Source: Chara braunii
Lineage: Eukaryota > Streptophyta > Charophyceae > Charales > Characeae
Reading direction: 5' to 3'
NCBI GenBank assembly: GCA_003427395.1
Contig: BFEA01000798.1
Coordinates: 231,733 to 265,891, forward strand
Length of the DNA stretch: 34,159 nt
The position numbers and the translations under genes are program-made. Within the stretch, counting starts at the first letter, position 1, and every line of letters begins with the position of its first letter. Below the pieces are notes generated by a model. That model did not search any database and was not told the origin of the DNA. It saw only the letters and a program-made list of their open reading frames with translations. Positions 1 through 10,839 of this stretch are shown piece after piece.

Positions 1-56
<56 letters not shown>
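1..56. repeat. (GA)n microsatellite
   Basis: Uninterrupted GA dinucleotides from the window edge, followed by GACAAAGAGACAGAGAGACAG. It probably continues outside the window. Confidence 0.98.
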
Positions 57-58
<2 letters not shown>

Positions 59-2698
59 AAGAGACAGAGAGACAGAGTTTTCCATTGATTGGATGAGCCA
101 TGCACTGGCCAACAGGTAAGTCTCAAACCCTGCGGCTGCCCTCACGCAACTTTCATCGATACTAGGATGAGCAAAATCGATTGAATCTTCCGCTAGAACA
201 TCAAAATATACATTCGTGCAGGCATGTGTGTGCGTGTGTGTGTGTGTGAGGGGTGGGGCGGGGCGGGTTGACCCCTCCCCCACCAATTAATCAATCAATG
301 AATTAATCAATCAATCAATCGATCAATGAAAAAAAAAAAAGAACCCCTTGAAAATTATGTTTTTTATATTTCTTTTCTTTGAGGGGGTGGGGCGGGGTTT
401 GCACAACCCCAATCGACTTTCAACCACACCCCTTCCCCCGCCCTCATTGGTCACCACGCGGCCGCAAAGTCGCGCGGCCGCGCGGCCATGGCCGCCCACG
501 ACCGCCTCCGTGGGAGATTCATAGCTGTCCTGCATTGTACTTCCACAACGCCTTAATTCTCTTCTTGTTCCTTTCTCAACGAGTACGGGTGTAACTGAAA
601 TCTTCTTGTTCTTGGCTCTCCCCATCGCATCGAAACTTGCGGTTTTTTTCCCTTCATCTCATTGGCCACTGCGGTGCATGACTGGATGAATGCCTGGAGA
701 GTGGCTGCGTCCCCCACGTCGTGGCCCAGGCATGCTGAGTTGCCGACTGCAGGCACTTCCTTTTTTCCTCTCTCCCCCTGCCTCAGCGTTATCCCGACTA
801 TCTCACGCAAATACTAATAGCTATTAATTTTGCAAGCGCGACTGAACTGCTCTCTGATCAAACTTGGGAAGGTTAGCGCGGTAAAGCGGATTGTCTAACG
901 AGTAGGAGCCGATGAGGAGGTTAGTTCGGAGCTGAACGATCTCACAAGCTGGTTGCGAGCGTGCGGGGTTGACGTGTTATGACGAACCACCTTCTGTAAC
1001 GCGCGAGTTTCTGCGCGGTTGCAACGAGGGGTAATGAGGTAGATTGATTGGGCCAATTACGGGAAATCGGGATCGGTGGAAAATTGCATCAGTACCCTTG
1101 CTTCTTCGTCTTTTTCGTCGCTTCTTCGGGGCTGGGTGTGTCCTGGGACGGCCGGTTGAGTGATTGGTCGGATGGATGTCTGGCGCGCCACCGCACGCTC
1201 GATTAATAAATGTTGACGTCGTTTCTTTCGTTTCGGTTTCGATCTTTTGGGCGTGGACATCGCACGGGAAATTGCCTCGTTCTTTTGAATTTTTCCTTTG
1301 GGTCTTTTTTGAATTTTGTCGAGCCCCCCCCCCGATGGCTCTCGGAATTTTGGACTTTCCTTCTGGAATTTGTGCTTTTTGCTTTTTCGCATTAGATAGG
1401 AATTTAGGAATTCAGTAATTAGGATTTTTCCTGCCGCGCGGCGCCTTTTGTCTACGCGCTTGTTCATGCGGCTGCAACGGTACTCGGATTAATGGGTGCC
1501 CTTAATCGTGTGTGTAACTGTAATTTTGGGCGGGCGCCATTGTAACTGTATCTTTCTTCTTGCACTTCATCTCTCCCGCCCTCCCTCTCTTTCTTTTGCT
1601 GAAATTTTCATAGGCCGCGACTTGCATGCTCGGATCGATGAGTGGAGAAGGGTTACGTCCCCCACGCCGCGGCCCGATCATGCAGAACGCGGGCGCTCCC
1701 TCTCTAATCTTCACTCTAAGTCCTGGTAATTCCGTGTTCTTCGCGCATGCATGCACGCTATAAATTTCGGATGCGTGATTAGTCAACTCTCTTAACCCGT
1801 TGTTGGAAGCGCGGGGTTGAGCGATCAGGAAGGGTCGGCACACGAGCGAAGTAAGAGGTGAGTAGAGTAGGAGTTGGGAGACCCGACGGGCTGGTGCCGA
1901 ATGCGCGGGATTGACATGGGCCCCGACGGACTGTGGGCACGGGCGAATCCGACGGGTGCGGGAGGACTAAGCGGGGTGACAACTTCGTGGGTTGGTGCGT
2001 GACGACGGACTGTCCGCATCGGAGAGAGAGAGAGAGGAAGAGAGAGTTGAGGTTGAAGGATGTGGATTTGCGGTTTCTTTGTCTCTTCCCCCTCTTCACC
2101 TGTGTACATACATTTTGATTGCGGTTCCGGGCGGTTTGCCTGTTCTTATTTTCGTTTCGACTTTCTGAATTCTGGGCTTGGGTTTTTGCTCACACTTGTT
2201 TTTGCTATGTCCGTCCCGATTGCGTTATGTGTATGATTATCGAATGTATAGATGTATGAATGTGTGGATGTGTGGACGTTATGCCTGCTTGTATATCTTT
2301 TTGCTAAGAACCCCTGTCCTTGCTTTTCGTTTGTAACAAATCTTTGCCCGCACTTGATGCAGCTGTAGATGGGATAAGAATCTCGCCCTGATAGCGATTT
2401 TGTTCTCGTTTTTGCTTGTCTCACGATGGAGTGTGATATGGTTGCATCTTGCATAATCCGAAGCAATTAAATGATCCGAGGTCTGGCTCCGCGGACGCTG
2501 CACGAGGACACGTGTAAACGCGATCCAAGTCGCGCCCTTACATGCATTCCCGTATGCGATTCGCCCACCCAGAAAGATTTGCGGCAGAACCGTCATCCCG
2601 TACGAGCACGCTGAGGCGTCACGGCGTCTGCCTATCCTGCACGTGCCCGTGCGCGGTGACGATATCCCGACCCGAGTTATCCCATCGACGATGATACC
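57..2698. other. No recognisable gene
   Basis: Contains the dispersed repeat at 143-245, (CAAT/ATCA) runs at 283-327 and C/G runs. Segments near 690-900 and 1630-1840 look like old divergent copies of each other (both with GCGTCCCCCACG then CGGCCC(A/G) motifs). The open frames are overlapping, of biased composition and without recognisable domains. Confidence 0.5.
143..245. repeat. Dispersed repeat related to 12866-12961
   Basis: CACGCAACTTTCATCGA, AGGATGAGCAAAATCGAT and CTTCCGCTAGAACATCAAAATAT match the segment at 12866-12961, including the GTGTGTG run that follows. Both copies lie next to GA microsatellites. Confidence 0.7.
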
Positions 2699-3103
2699 AT
2701 GACGCGATCTTGGAGCTCAGACTCGTCCTACGACCCGGACTATTTCACCCCTATGATAAATGAGCTCATAAGGACGCGATACCCCTGTCACACGGAGAAT
2801 CGGCTATGTCCGCAGGAATTCCACTGTGCCACCTCTAGCGACCCTCGGTGCTCCGATTTTCTTTCTCCCGACCACACCTACTACTTCACCCACCCGGGAT
2901 TTGTTGTTATCACCACCAGTTTCCCTCCTTTCCGCCTTCTTCTCCCGTATCATCAACTCAGTGTTGTTCCGTGGCCGGCCATAGCCCCCAATTGGCCCAA
3001 TACGTTTTGTGTGAACTGCCAACGTAGCGGCGAACAGAGAACTCCGGAATTCCGAAGGCCCAACCCAGGCACACAGCGACCTGCGCCACGTGGCGGCCCC
3101 TGA
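2699..3103 (+). CDS. Unrecognised 134-residue ORF, doubtful
   Basis: Begins MTRSWSSDSSYDPDYFTPMI and is rich in Pro, Arg, Cys and Ser. It is soluble by appearance, with no signal peptide, helix or motif I know. The tail is PGTQRPAPRGGP. There are no neighbours to give context. It could be a fragment of a retroelement gag-like ORF, or chance. Low confidence that it is a gene. Confidence 0.2.
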   Translation: MTRSWSSDSSYDPDYFTPMINELIRTRYPCHTENRLCPQEFHCATSSDPRCSDFLSPDHTYYFTHPGFVVITTSFPPFRLLLPYHQLSVVPWPAIAPNWPNTFCVNCQRSGEQRTPEFRRPNPGTQRPAPRGGP

Positions 3104-4257
3104 CGGCCTAACTTTTCAGGACCGCCTCCACCCCGGAGGGATTTCCCCGTAAACCGTCGCCCACAGTGCCCCGGCCCCATCGGGCCTTGAGTCCCCTGCG
3201 CACGCGCCCCTTTTTCGCCCAATTGCATTCATATCCTTAAGACTCCCCCACTTTCCCAAAAATCCTTGGCACACCCCTTTTCGCACTTCCAGGCCCACAC
3301 TCCACTCCGATCAGGAAGTCGTGCTGGGCATGAGGTTGGGCGTCACATCGGCCACGACGGACTGTGGAGCACGGGTGAACCCGGCGTGTGTACTCGAACT
3401 ATGCAGGGTGACGACTCTGAGTTGCTGGTAGGTGCGAGGCGACAGACCACCTGCATCGGAACAAGAAGGGGGATGGTGAAGTAGTGAGAGAGCATGGGGT
3501 GCTGGGGTGTGTGGGACCTTCTCTCCTGGCCCTCTCGGAACTTTTGATTTTGGAATTGCGAGTTACGTCGTTCCTGTTTTTGTAATTGTGGATGGATATC
3601 TGATTGTGTAAATCCTTTTCGTTGTTTTTGGAGTCCCTCAGACACATCTCTTTCCTTTATTAATGATATTGGATACGGCGATTGTGGCATTGGTCGTTTC
3701 TATTTTTGCACGCCCACTTTCTGATTACAATTGGAGAGCATGGATGCATGACTAGCAACCGTTCGCTAAAATCGATGGGAAATAATGAAGTTGGTCATTT
3801 CTGGTTGTGTGCCGAAGGAAACTTATGCGAGCCCATGCGTACGTCATGACTCGCCAACAACACGACCCGTCACATACACCGGCGCTCGCATAACGCGTCC
3901 CTCCAGACCGTAAGTATCAGTCTGCACTGACTCTGCAGGGATAAGAACTGCAGCCATAACACGGACGTGTAGCATAGAATTTCAGATCTTTTCTCGAGCA
4001 CAATTGCCCGGGTTGACCGCCAAGTTGTGCCAAAGCCAACGACAAAAGTGCCTCCTCGGGACTTGTCCTAGGTGCCAGCTCTGACATGCTGCGCTGAGAA
4101 TCGGGAAGCCCCTCCCTCGTCCGAGCGTCTTGCATTCTCGTCCTTAGAACCCTGACACCGGAGATCCCAGTTCCGACCTTGGACTCCACCCCCTTTCTTC
4201 CTGAAATCCTTGGCACACCCCCTTTCTCACTACCTCTGCGCCCGCTCCCCACTTGAA
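3104..4257. other. No recognisable gene; old duplicated segments
   Basis: The stretches ending AAATCCTTGGCACACCCC (about 3263 and 4208) are followed by a related GATCAGGAAG(T/C)/AATCAGGAAGC segment. 3345-3470 resembles 1915-2030 (CGACGGACTGTGG ... GGGTGAC ... CATCGGA). These are divergent dispersed repeats. No coding function seen. Confidence 0.5.
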
Positions 4258-4479
4258 TCAGGAAGCAGCCCTGGGCGTGAGTTTGGGATTGGCCATAAAT
4301 AGAGAAAAAAGAAAAATGGACATTTGAGACTCATCACTGGGGTTGGGCTTGGCCATGAGCGCCTCCCCTTGCCCCTGTTCCGGGCTTGCAATCAATAGTT
4401 CCGTATAGATGGATATCTTTTGTCGGTCTGTTTCCGTAGGGCGGAAGGTTGCGGTCCCCAACCGGGCACCGACCCGTAG

Positions 4480-4910
4480 TCTTGTGAGGGAAAGGGGCCT
4501 GGGAAATGGTGGTGGGTCTTGTGAGGGAAAGGGGCCTGGGAAATGGTGGTGCGCGTCTGGTCGTAGCCCCTTTCTAGTTCGGGGAAGGTTTATCTGGCCG
4601 TTCGTTCTCCACCGAGATGGACGGAACCAGTTTGGGAAAGGGGCCTGGGAAATGGTGGTGCGTGTCTGGTCGTAGCCCCTTTCTAGTTCGGGGAAGGACT
4701 TCACGATTATCTGGCCGTTCGTTCTCCACCGAGATCGACGTGACCACTTTTTTTTTTTCTTCCTTTCTAGTTCGGGGAAGGTTTTCACGATTATCTGGTC
4801 GTTCGCTCTCCACCGAGATCGACGGGACCAGTTTTTTTTTGGGTCTGGCCACCAATACAATGTGCAATTGCCATCGTGCGTCACCGAGATCGACGGTATC
4901 AGGCTTTTTT
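4480..4910. repeat. Complex higher-order tandem repeat
   Basis: Three interleaved modules recur: GGGAAAGGGGCCTGGGAAAT (three copies), CCTTTCTAGTTCGGGGAAGG (three copies) and GTTCGTTCTCCACCGAGATC-type (four or more copies). An open frame on the minus strand (4258-4950) runs through all copies and makes a repeat peptide with SRWRTNGQIIVKSFPELERG. I read this as a repeat that happens to be open. Confidence 0.75.
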
Positions 4911-4950
4911 TTCGCCCGGTCAATGCCATTGGGCGGCGCCAGTGGCTCAA

Positions 4951-5693
4951 ATCGATACTACTGGCTCAATGTTCGAAATGTAGCCAGCCTATAAAGTTGG
5001 ACAGGTACGGCCCCGCGTTCTACCGAGGGACTACTGAGGGCATGGTGAGATGGGACTTGTTTGTCTGCAGGGTATGAGCTCGGCGGTTCCCCCGCCGTCC
5101 TGGCTGCGCCCCCACGCCATCCGTGGTATCCGTACTATTGTTGACTTAAAAAAAGGCAAAAAGCATTTGGGACTCATGTACTCATGTACATATATATACA
5201 GCATACGTCAAATTCTTCCAGTGAGTCGTCAACGTATTTGTTTTCAATCCGGAGATCGATCTGTCGTTGCCGTCAACATTTTTCGATCCGGAGAGTCCGT
5301 CTGGAGAAGGGTAACGCGCGTGCGTGCGGCGCCTTAGCGCATCGACGAGCTGCGTTACGTTGTGTGCTTGCGGCGCCTTAGCGCATTGAAGCTTCTCTGG
5401 TCCCCAAGATCGCCGAGCTAGACCTGAATGTCATTGGGCGGAATTTGGGCCTTCTTTACCCTGCGATGATGGCGGCCATGGCCGTCTGACTCGGTCTGAG
5501 TGCCACCGGAACCGAGTGCCACCGGGACCGGCTGAATGCAAGTGTGCAAGTTGTGATGCTCGTTAGCATACGAACGGAGGGGTAATGAAGGGCGTCGAGC
5601 GTGCAAGGTGAGTGTGTGAGTGTGTGTGGCACTGTGTGCGTTGTCGCTCAGCCTGTACTTGTTTGTAATGAGGTGCGTCACGCGGTCGACATA
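4951..5693. other. No recognisable gene
   Basis: Contains a short duplication GCGGCGCCTTAGCGCAT (5326 and 5369), and CGGAACCGAGTGCCACCGGG repeats near 5507-5535. Open frames are short and of biased composition. Confidence 0.5.
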
Positions 5694-5886
5694 GGGCCTC
5701 GTCCCCCACTGCAGTAACTCTCCAAATGCGCAACATGAGAATGGATCTTCCGCTACATCATGGAAAGATGCACCGCCATATTTTTTGTCTTTTGTTCATG
5801 TGGAGAGTGAATCTTCCGCTAGAACATGGAAAGATGCACCGCCAAATTTTTTGTCTTTCGTTCATGTGGAGAGTAGTGGAGCCGCA
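5694..5886. mobile_element. MITE-like element with internal 66-bp duplication
   Basis: Starts GGGCCTCGTCCCCCACTGC and ends GTGGAGAGTAGTGGAGC, weak inverted ends of the GGGCCTCGC type. Inside, a unit with CTTCCGCTA(C/G)A(A/T)CATGGAAAGATGCACCGCC and TTCATGTGGAGAGT is repeated with a 66-bp period. It is related to 6413-6533. Confidence 0.65.
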
Positions 5887-6174
5887 CGCATACCCTGAAC
5901 TCGTCAACGGAATCGACGCGCAAAAAAAAATCGCCATCGGTCTCAGATACCGACCGTTACCGACCGTTGTTCACGAGATTGTGGATTGAATTTGAAACGT
6001 GGTAGACTCTGGGCATACTCGCACTGGTAAAACTTTTTCTGCTAAGCTCTGGACGGGATTGCGATCAGATGCGTTGCGGCATCGTCGGCGTTAGTCCAGT
6101 CAGACTCATTTAGAAAAGGGCTAGTGGGCGTGTGTCCTCTTGTCTGTTTGCTTTATAGTAGGTGAAAAAAATAA

Positions 6175-6219
6175 ATTATTATTATTATTATTATTATTAC
6201 TATTATTATTATTATTTAT
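6175..6219. repeat. (ATT)n microsatellite
   Basis: About 14 ATT units with one C interruption. Confidence 0.95.
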
Positions 6220-6279
6220 TTGTAAGACTTTGCTTGGTATTAAAAGGACAAGAACAGAGGACGGAGACCTCACAATTCA

Positions 6280-6402
6280 ACCGGGATTGCTGAAAAACAG
6301 GTCCAGCATCCTATCTTGGGTATCAGAGTGGAAAGGAGGTCCAGTGTCCTCAGAAGAAAGAGAGAATACTGGCTGGAAACCAGGTCCAGCGTCGTGCTAT
6401 GT
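6280..6402. repeat. Degenerate repeat with GGTCCAGCGTC motif
   Basis: Three copies of (A/G)GGTCCAG(C/T)(A/G)TCCT-type motifs. The last, GCTGGAAACCAGGTCCAGCG, recurs at 27660-27680 (GCTGGAAACCGGGTCCAGCG) and 27735-27750, so it is a dispersed family. Confidence 0.6.
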
Positions 6403-6412
6403 TGTAGGACAA

Positions 6413-6533
6413 GGGCCTCGCTCCACTGCTGACAAAATTGCGGAAAATGAGAATGAATCTTTGCCTAGAACAGGGAAATGTACACCGCCATATCTTGTCT
6501 TTTGTGCATGTCGAGAGTAGTGGAGCGAGGGCC
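6413..6533. mobile_element. 121-bp MITE with GGGCCTCGC-type ends
   Basis: Inverted ends GGGCCTCGCTCCACTGCT and AGTAGTGGAGCGAGGGCC. The interior shares GAATCTTTGCCTAGAACAGG with the ATCTTCCGCTAGAACATGG units at 5740-5875, so it is related to that element. No clear target duplication. Confidence 0.75.
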
Positions 6534-6704
6534 GGAGTTTGATTTTGAATCGATTTCGACATTTTCAAGGGAGTGGGGTAGAGTAGTAGAGCCAGCGTCA
6601 GAGTTTGACTCTGAATCGATCTCGTTATTTTCAAGGGAGAGGGGGTCGGCTTTGTCATGGTCATGGCCACGCTACTGGCTGACGGTGGAAAAGAGAACCT
6701 CTGG

Positions 6705-6883
6705 CGGGTGTATCTTTCCACGTTTTTGCCGAAGATACATGATGGCCCATTTGTGCAAAACCTATGGCCGGTGTATCTTTCCACGTTTTTGCCGAAGATA
6801 CATGATGGTCCATTGTGCAAAACCTATGGCGGGTGTATCTTTCCACGTTTTTGCCGAAGATACATGATGGTCCATTGTGGTCA
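6705..6883. repeat. 62-63-bp tandem repeat, three copies
   Basis: Unit GGGTGTATCTTTCCACGTTT then TTGCCGAAGATACATGATGG and TCCATTGTGCAAAACCTATG. Copies begin near 6707, 6770 and 6832 and are nearly identical, so the expansion is recent. The ATGATGG/CCAT part is shared with the ends of nearby elements. Confidence 0.9.
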
Positions 6884-6955
6884 TTCTGGCAGTAGCGAGG
6901 TCTGACGTCGGCCGCTGGACTTCATTCACCAATAGTTGAAGCCGCGGTCAAGTCC

Positions 6956-7128
6956 TGCTACCGTCACCCGAATGGAACGGCTGGTCATTATAGCTGTATC
7001 TGGACTGAAAGTGCGCCAAATACGGTATATAATGACCGGGCGTTCTATTAGGATGTAGCTGTATCTGGACTGAAAGTGCTCCAAATACGGTCTATAATGA
7101 CCGGGCGTTCTATTGGGATGTACGACGG
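6956..7128. mobile_element. Family C hairpin MITE with internal 65-bp duplication
   Basis: Left end ACCGTCACCCGAATGGAACG, then GGTCATTATAGCTGTATCTGG. The unit TAGCTGTATCTGGACTGAAA through ATAATGACCGGGCGTTCTAT occurs twice, 65 bases apart. The ends are inverted copies of each other, so the single strand folds into a long hairpin. No ORF. Confidence 0.78.
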
Positions 7129-7129
7129 T

Positions 7130-8330
7130 TGCAGCGCTGAATTCCGTCAACGTCCGAATCTGGACTTGTTTGTGGAGATGTGAAGAGAATCGCGTAGAGT
7201 TTCCTCAACCGCACCTCTCCTTGAAAACGTCCAGATTCGGGCATTGAGGAACTTCAACGCTGCTAGTGGGACACTTGGTCCCCTATGCTGTTTCCACCGG
7301 CCTGTCTGGCGCCAATCTGATCGACGTCGCTTTTTTTTATTCTTCTGAGTACTACGTTTGTGTTTGTAAATCGCTAGCCCTTTTTTTTGGACCAATCGTC
7401 ACCTGTTGTCGATGAAATCAATTGTTTTCCTGTTGCCGATGAAATCAATTGTTCTCGAGTTGGAAAAAAAAAAAAAAAAGTTTTCTTAACTCTAGCGTGC
7501 TAAGTCCTTGGCCGTTTTGGTACTCGACTTTTGACTTTTTCGGCTTTTCTTTTTGTTGTTTTCTTCCCATGGACGCCGAAAGTTAAGATGTAAGTGCGTG
7601 TTGTCGTCAAACGTAATTGACCTTCGAAGCTGTCGTTGGGGAGAGAGGGTAGGATTGTCTGATTAGGCAAGCAAGTTTTGACATGAATCGGCAAAGATGA
7701 TGGTGTGAAAACTTGCTTGCCCACTCACTAATTTGTTTTCTCTCTTTTCACTTTTTGTTTTTCCTTTATTTCGGGGCATGAAAAAACATATTATTTTTTC
7801 AAACTTTGTTTGTAGATTGTCTATTATGTAATATAAACATGTATAGATTTTCATGTCATTTGTCACAGCCAAAAAAAAATGAAAAATCTCCAAAGATGGC
7901 GGTGTCAAAAACGTGCTCGCGAACTCAATAATTTCATTCTCGTTTTATATTTTCAAATTTTCATTATTATTATTTATTTTTAGTATTTGATTTTTATTTC
8001 AAATTTGGTGTAGAATTTCGATGTAACGTTGCGTCAAATGTTGTTTAGTTTATTCTTCTGCATAACATATATTTTTTTCAGAAGTTTTGGATTTTTTTTT
8101 TTTGGTTTGTTTTTGTTTGGGTCCGCGTTCGGCCGAACGGCCGAACGCGTCGAGAGGGGTTGCCGAACGTTCGGGCGTTCGGCCCGTCCCGGACGGCGGC
8201 AACCCTGCTTCGTATAATTATGTGCTAAAATAATATTGAATCTTGAATCCAACTTGATCAAGTATTGTCTCATGCACGCTTTGATTCTATACCTTCGTAT
8301 GGCGTAGTAGGTTATCATAATGCTTTATCG
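7130..8330. other. No recognisable gene
   Basis: AT-rich in 7,730-8,110. Contains a 27-bp duplication with GATGAAATCAATTGTT (about 7410-7455) and a palindromic cluster of CGTTCGGC / GCCGAACG at 8125-8185. Open frames are short. Confidence 0.5.
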
Positions 8331-8470
8331 TTTCCACCGTAAACGACAAAATGAACCCCTGTTAGCGATGTCGTGTCACATCTCGGCAGTCAGGTAGATC
8401 GGAGAAGGAAGATTAAATTTTGAGCTGGTTTCCACTGTAAACGACAAAATCAACCCCTCTCGGTAATGTC
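8330..8470. repeat. Direct duplication of about 45 bp
   Basis: GTTTCCACCGTAAACGACAA (8331) recurs as GTTTCCACTGTAAACGACAA (8429). Both are followed by AAT(G/C)AACCCCT and ATGTCGTG. Confidence 0.75.
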
Positions 8471-8564
8471 GTGGCTCCCCAAGACGGATCTTCAGCATCG
8501 TCTTTACAATGCAAGGGTCTCCAGCGCTCTTGGTATCATCCATGTGCTAGACAACGTGAGTCCA

Positions 8565-8567
<3 letters not shown>

Positions 8568-8627
<60 letters not shown>

Positions 8628-8628
8628 N

Positions 8629-8689
<61 letters not shown>
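8568..8689. repeat. (TC)n microsatellite with an ambiguous base
   Basis: About 60 TC units, with a single N at 8628. Array length is likely unreliable. Frames through it give Ser-Leu or Arg-Glu repeats that are not proteins. Confidence 0.97.
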
Positions 8690-8695
<6 letters not shown>

Positions 8696-8799
8696 CCCGT
8701 GTCTCTCTTCCCGCCCTGTGCATCCGTGTGTGTGTGCGCGCGCGTTGGCGAGGATGTCCATCTGCCAGGCTTCCTTTATGTCTGTCTTGCTCGCCGTTG

Positions 8800-8860
8800 A
8801 TTTTCCATGTATCGTTCCGATCCGATTTTAAGGGATGCCCCGACGGAAGCTGTCCCGATC
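8800..8860 (-). pseudogene. Possible remnant of a U6 5' end
   Basis: On the minus strand, CGGGGCATCC, TAAAAT and GGAACGATACA occur in the order of U6 positions 9-45 with small insertions. The rest of U6 is absent. A truncated old U6 retrocopy is possible. Chance matching cannot be excluded by eye. Confidence 0.3.
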
Positions 8861-9019
8861 GTAAGGTGCCTTGCCTCCCTAAGGCTTGCTTGTGGTCTTC
8901 GTTTTCCGTTTTTTCCAATGTTCTGATTTTATATATTACTGTTCGACTCGACGGCACTCCGAGCATCGTGTGGGCGAGAGAGGATATATCTGATAGTCGG
9001 GATACATCCAAGGAAGTCC

Positions 9020-9114
9020 TACCGTCTTCACCTGAATAGAAATCTCGGTCATTATAGCCGTAGACCAGATGCAGCCGTATGACCGGGCGTCGTTCTATTC
9101 CGGTGAAGGCGGTA
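9020..9114. mobile_element. Family C hairpin MITE (95 bp)
   Basis: Inverted ends TACCGTCTTCACCTGAATAG and CTATTCCGGTGAAGGCGGTA. Near-palindromic interior with GGTCATTATAGCCG and TATGACCGGGCG. Confidence 0.8.
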
Positions 9115-9343
9115 TTTTGAAAATGTCCTGAGAGAGCATGCGGTAGGATACGCAGGACGACGCAATCTGAGCAGATGATCGCCAGTTTTTTTTTTCTTTT
9201 TTTTTTTTTTGCTTTTTTTGACGACGTAATCTGAGCAGATGATCGCCAGGTTTTTTGTGTTTTTTTTTTTTTTAGTATATAATTTGAAGTTCCTTCTGCA
9301 GTTAACCACAGTCCTCGTTTTCCGTCTGATAATTGCTCCTCCT

Positions 9344-9470
9344 GCCAACTGGCCTACCTTCTTCCGCCGAATGCAACGTACGGTCATTATAGCTGAATTT
9401 GGGGTATCTTCCAGTCTAAATACAGCTATAATGACCGTGCGCTGTATTCGGGGAAGGTAGCCCAGTTGGT
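9344..9470. mobile_element. Family C hairpin MITE (about 127 bp)
   Basis: Arms CCAACTGGCCTACCTTCTTC to ACGGTCATTATAGCTGAATTT and their inverted copy TACAGCTATAATGACCGTGC to GGGAAGGTAGCCCAGTTGG. The centre is GGGGTATCTTCCAGTC. The right end overlaps the head of a tRNA-like SINE piece. Confidence 0.8.
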
Positions 9471-9530
9471 ACACCCATGAGCTTTAAAAAAAATACAGAT
9501 CTGAGTTCGAATCCAGATGGGAATACAAGC
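9455..9530 (+). mobile_element. tRNA-like head of the same SINE family
   Basis: A box GTAGCCCAGTTGGTACACC, then TTTAAAAAAAATACAGATCT and B box GAGTTCGAATCCAGATGGG. It aligns with the head of the SINE at 20168-20349. The body and tail are not clear. Not a tRNA gene: there is no anticodon arm or acceptor stem. Confidence 0.6.
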
Positions 9531-9560
9531 TGACCGCAATTTAAGGCCAGATCTGTATCT

Positions 9561-10018
9561 GATGTTTCTGGGCGGAATCGCCTTCAGATACATCCAGATC
9601 TGTATCTGACGGCAATTACGCCCAGAAATTAAGTAAAAAACTCAACAGTGTGAGCACACCTCTAGAATGTTTTCGAAAATCAACGGCCAGCATTCTGAAT
9701 GCACCTGAGCCTTGCCGTTTGTCCAGATAGATTCTGAATATTGCCGTTTTTGTCAAGTGGTGCGGCGAGCCCTCAGCCAGACCTGTTGGGGATGTTTCTG
9801 GTCGGAATTGCCGTCAGATACATCCAGATCTGTATCTCACGGCAATTACGACCAGAAATTAAGTCAAAAACTCAGTGTGAGCACACCTCTAGAATGTTTT
9901 CGAAAATCAACGGCCAGCATTCTGAATGCATCTGACCCATGCGGTTGTCCAGATAGATTCTGAATATTGCCGTTTTTGTCAAGTGGTGCGGCGAGCCCCT
10001 CAGCCAGGGCTGTTGGGG
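9561..10018. repeat. Two-copy 230-bp tandem duplication with a palindrome in each unit
   Basis: Units 9561-9790 and 9791-10018 are about 90% alike by eye. Each begins with a 65-base near-palindrome (9565-9629 and 9795-9859) from TTTCTGG(G/T)CGGAAT to ATTACG(C/A)CCAGAAA around CCAGATCTG. Each continues with CACACCTCTAGAATGTTTTC and ends in GGTGCGGCGAGCCC. Confidence 0.85.
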
Positions 10019-10019
10019 T

Positions 10020-10380
10020 GGTTGGCTTCAAACTCGGCCACAAATATCCACAATTATTTTTACGCCGTCCTTTTTTTTCCTTTTTTTTCCTTTCTTCCCC
10101 CTTTTTTTTATTAACCACCGTCCTTCCTTGTCCCTAAGCCAACCCTGTTTGTCGAGGGAGGTACACCATGACTTAGGGATCGATTCACATCATGGGGTAC
10201 CCCCCTCCACAAACAAAGTTCCTCCACAAACAAAGTTAACCCGGGTCAGGTCGCGGCTGACCAGATTGGTCAATGATCATCACCGACGAACCCCAGGGCG
10301 CCACGGAGGTCCCACTTCGACTTGCAAGTAGTCTTTTTTTGAAATTCGTTCTTCGCCGTTGATCTCTTTCGTAATCGACC
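10020..10380. other. No recognisable gene
   Basis: Pyrimidine-rich at 10060-10110. The duplicated CCTCCACAAACAAAGTT lies at 10205-10239. No domain seen in the short open frames. Confidence 0.45.
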
Positions 10381-10395
10381 GGGGACGGGCAGGAA

Positions 10396-10425
10396 CCAAT
10401 CAATCAATCAATCAATTACTCAATC
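10396..10425. repeat. (CAAT)n run
   Basis: Short tetranucleotide array of the type also seen at 283-327 and 12101-12146. Confidence 0.85.
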
Positions 10426-10479
10426 AACGAAGAAACTTCATTGGTTAGCGGTCATACTGACTCATAGATGGTGAGGAAG

Positions 10480-10802
10480 ATATTAAGATCTTATCCAAAT
10501 CAATCATTGGACACAAGATCTGAATTCCTAGTCGGTAGCATCCCGGTCATTCAAAAAAGCGAGAGAAGAAAAAAAACAAAGGATGTGGATGGTGGTGAAG
10601 ATCAGATCATATCTAATAAATGATTGGACGAGATATGGATGGTCGAATCATTGGACGAGATTTTATTCAGATCTTATTTAAATAAATGAGCAAAGATGTT
10701 ACCGAGATCTTGTCCAAATCATTGAGCAAGAATCTGCGAGATCTTGTCCAAATCATTGAGCAAGATCTTATGCACAAATCATTGGGCAAGATCTTATCCA
10801 AT
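10480..10802. repeat. Degenerate tandem repeat around AAATCATTG(G/A)(A/G)C(A/G)AGATCTT
   Basis: About eight loose copies, 30-45 bases apart, with GATCTTATCCAAATCAATC and GAGCAAGATCTT(A/G)T(C/G) variants. Divergence between copies is high. Confidence 0.7.
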
Positions 10803-10839
10803 CGGGATAAAATTTTCATAATACGACGATGACTAGACA

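Noticed and set aside
1057-1467. Basic 136-residue minus-strand frame (KRSKPKRKKRRQ)
   Set aside because: The composition reflects T/C-rich + strand sequence; overlapping frames exist on the other strand and no domain is seen.
6317-6334. TTGGGTATCAGAGTGG as an LTR retrotransposon primer-binding site (initiator Met tRNA)
   Set aside because: No long terminal repeats or polyprotein frames are nearby; the match is short.
8466-8831. Open frames through the TC microsatellite (Ser-Leu or Arg-Glu repeats) and similar frames at 12777-13241
   Set aside because: They are products of dinucleotide repeats, and one includes N bases.
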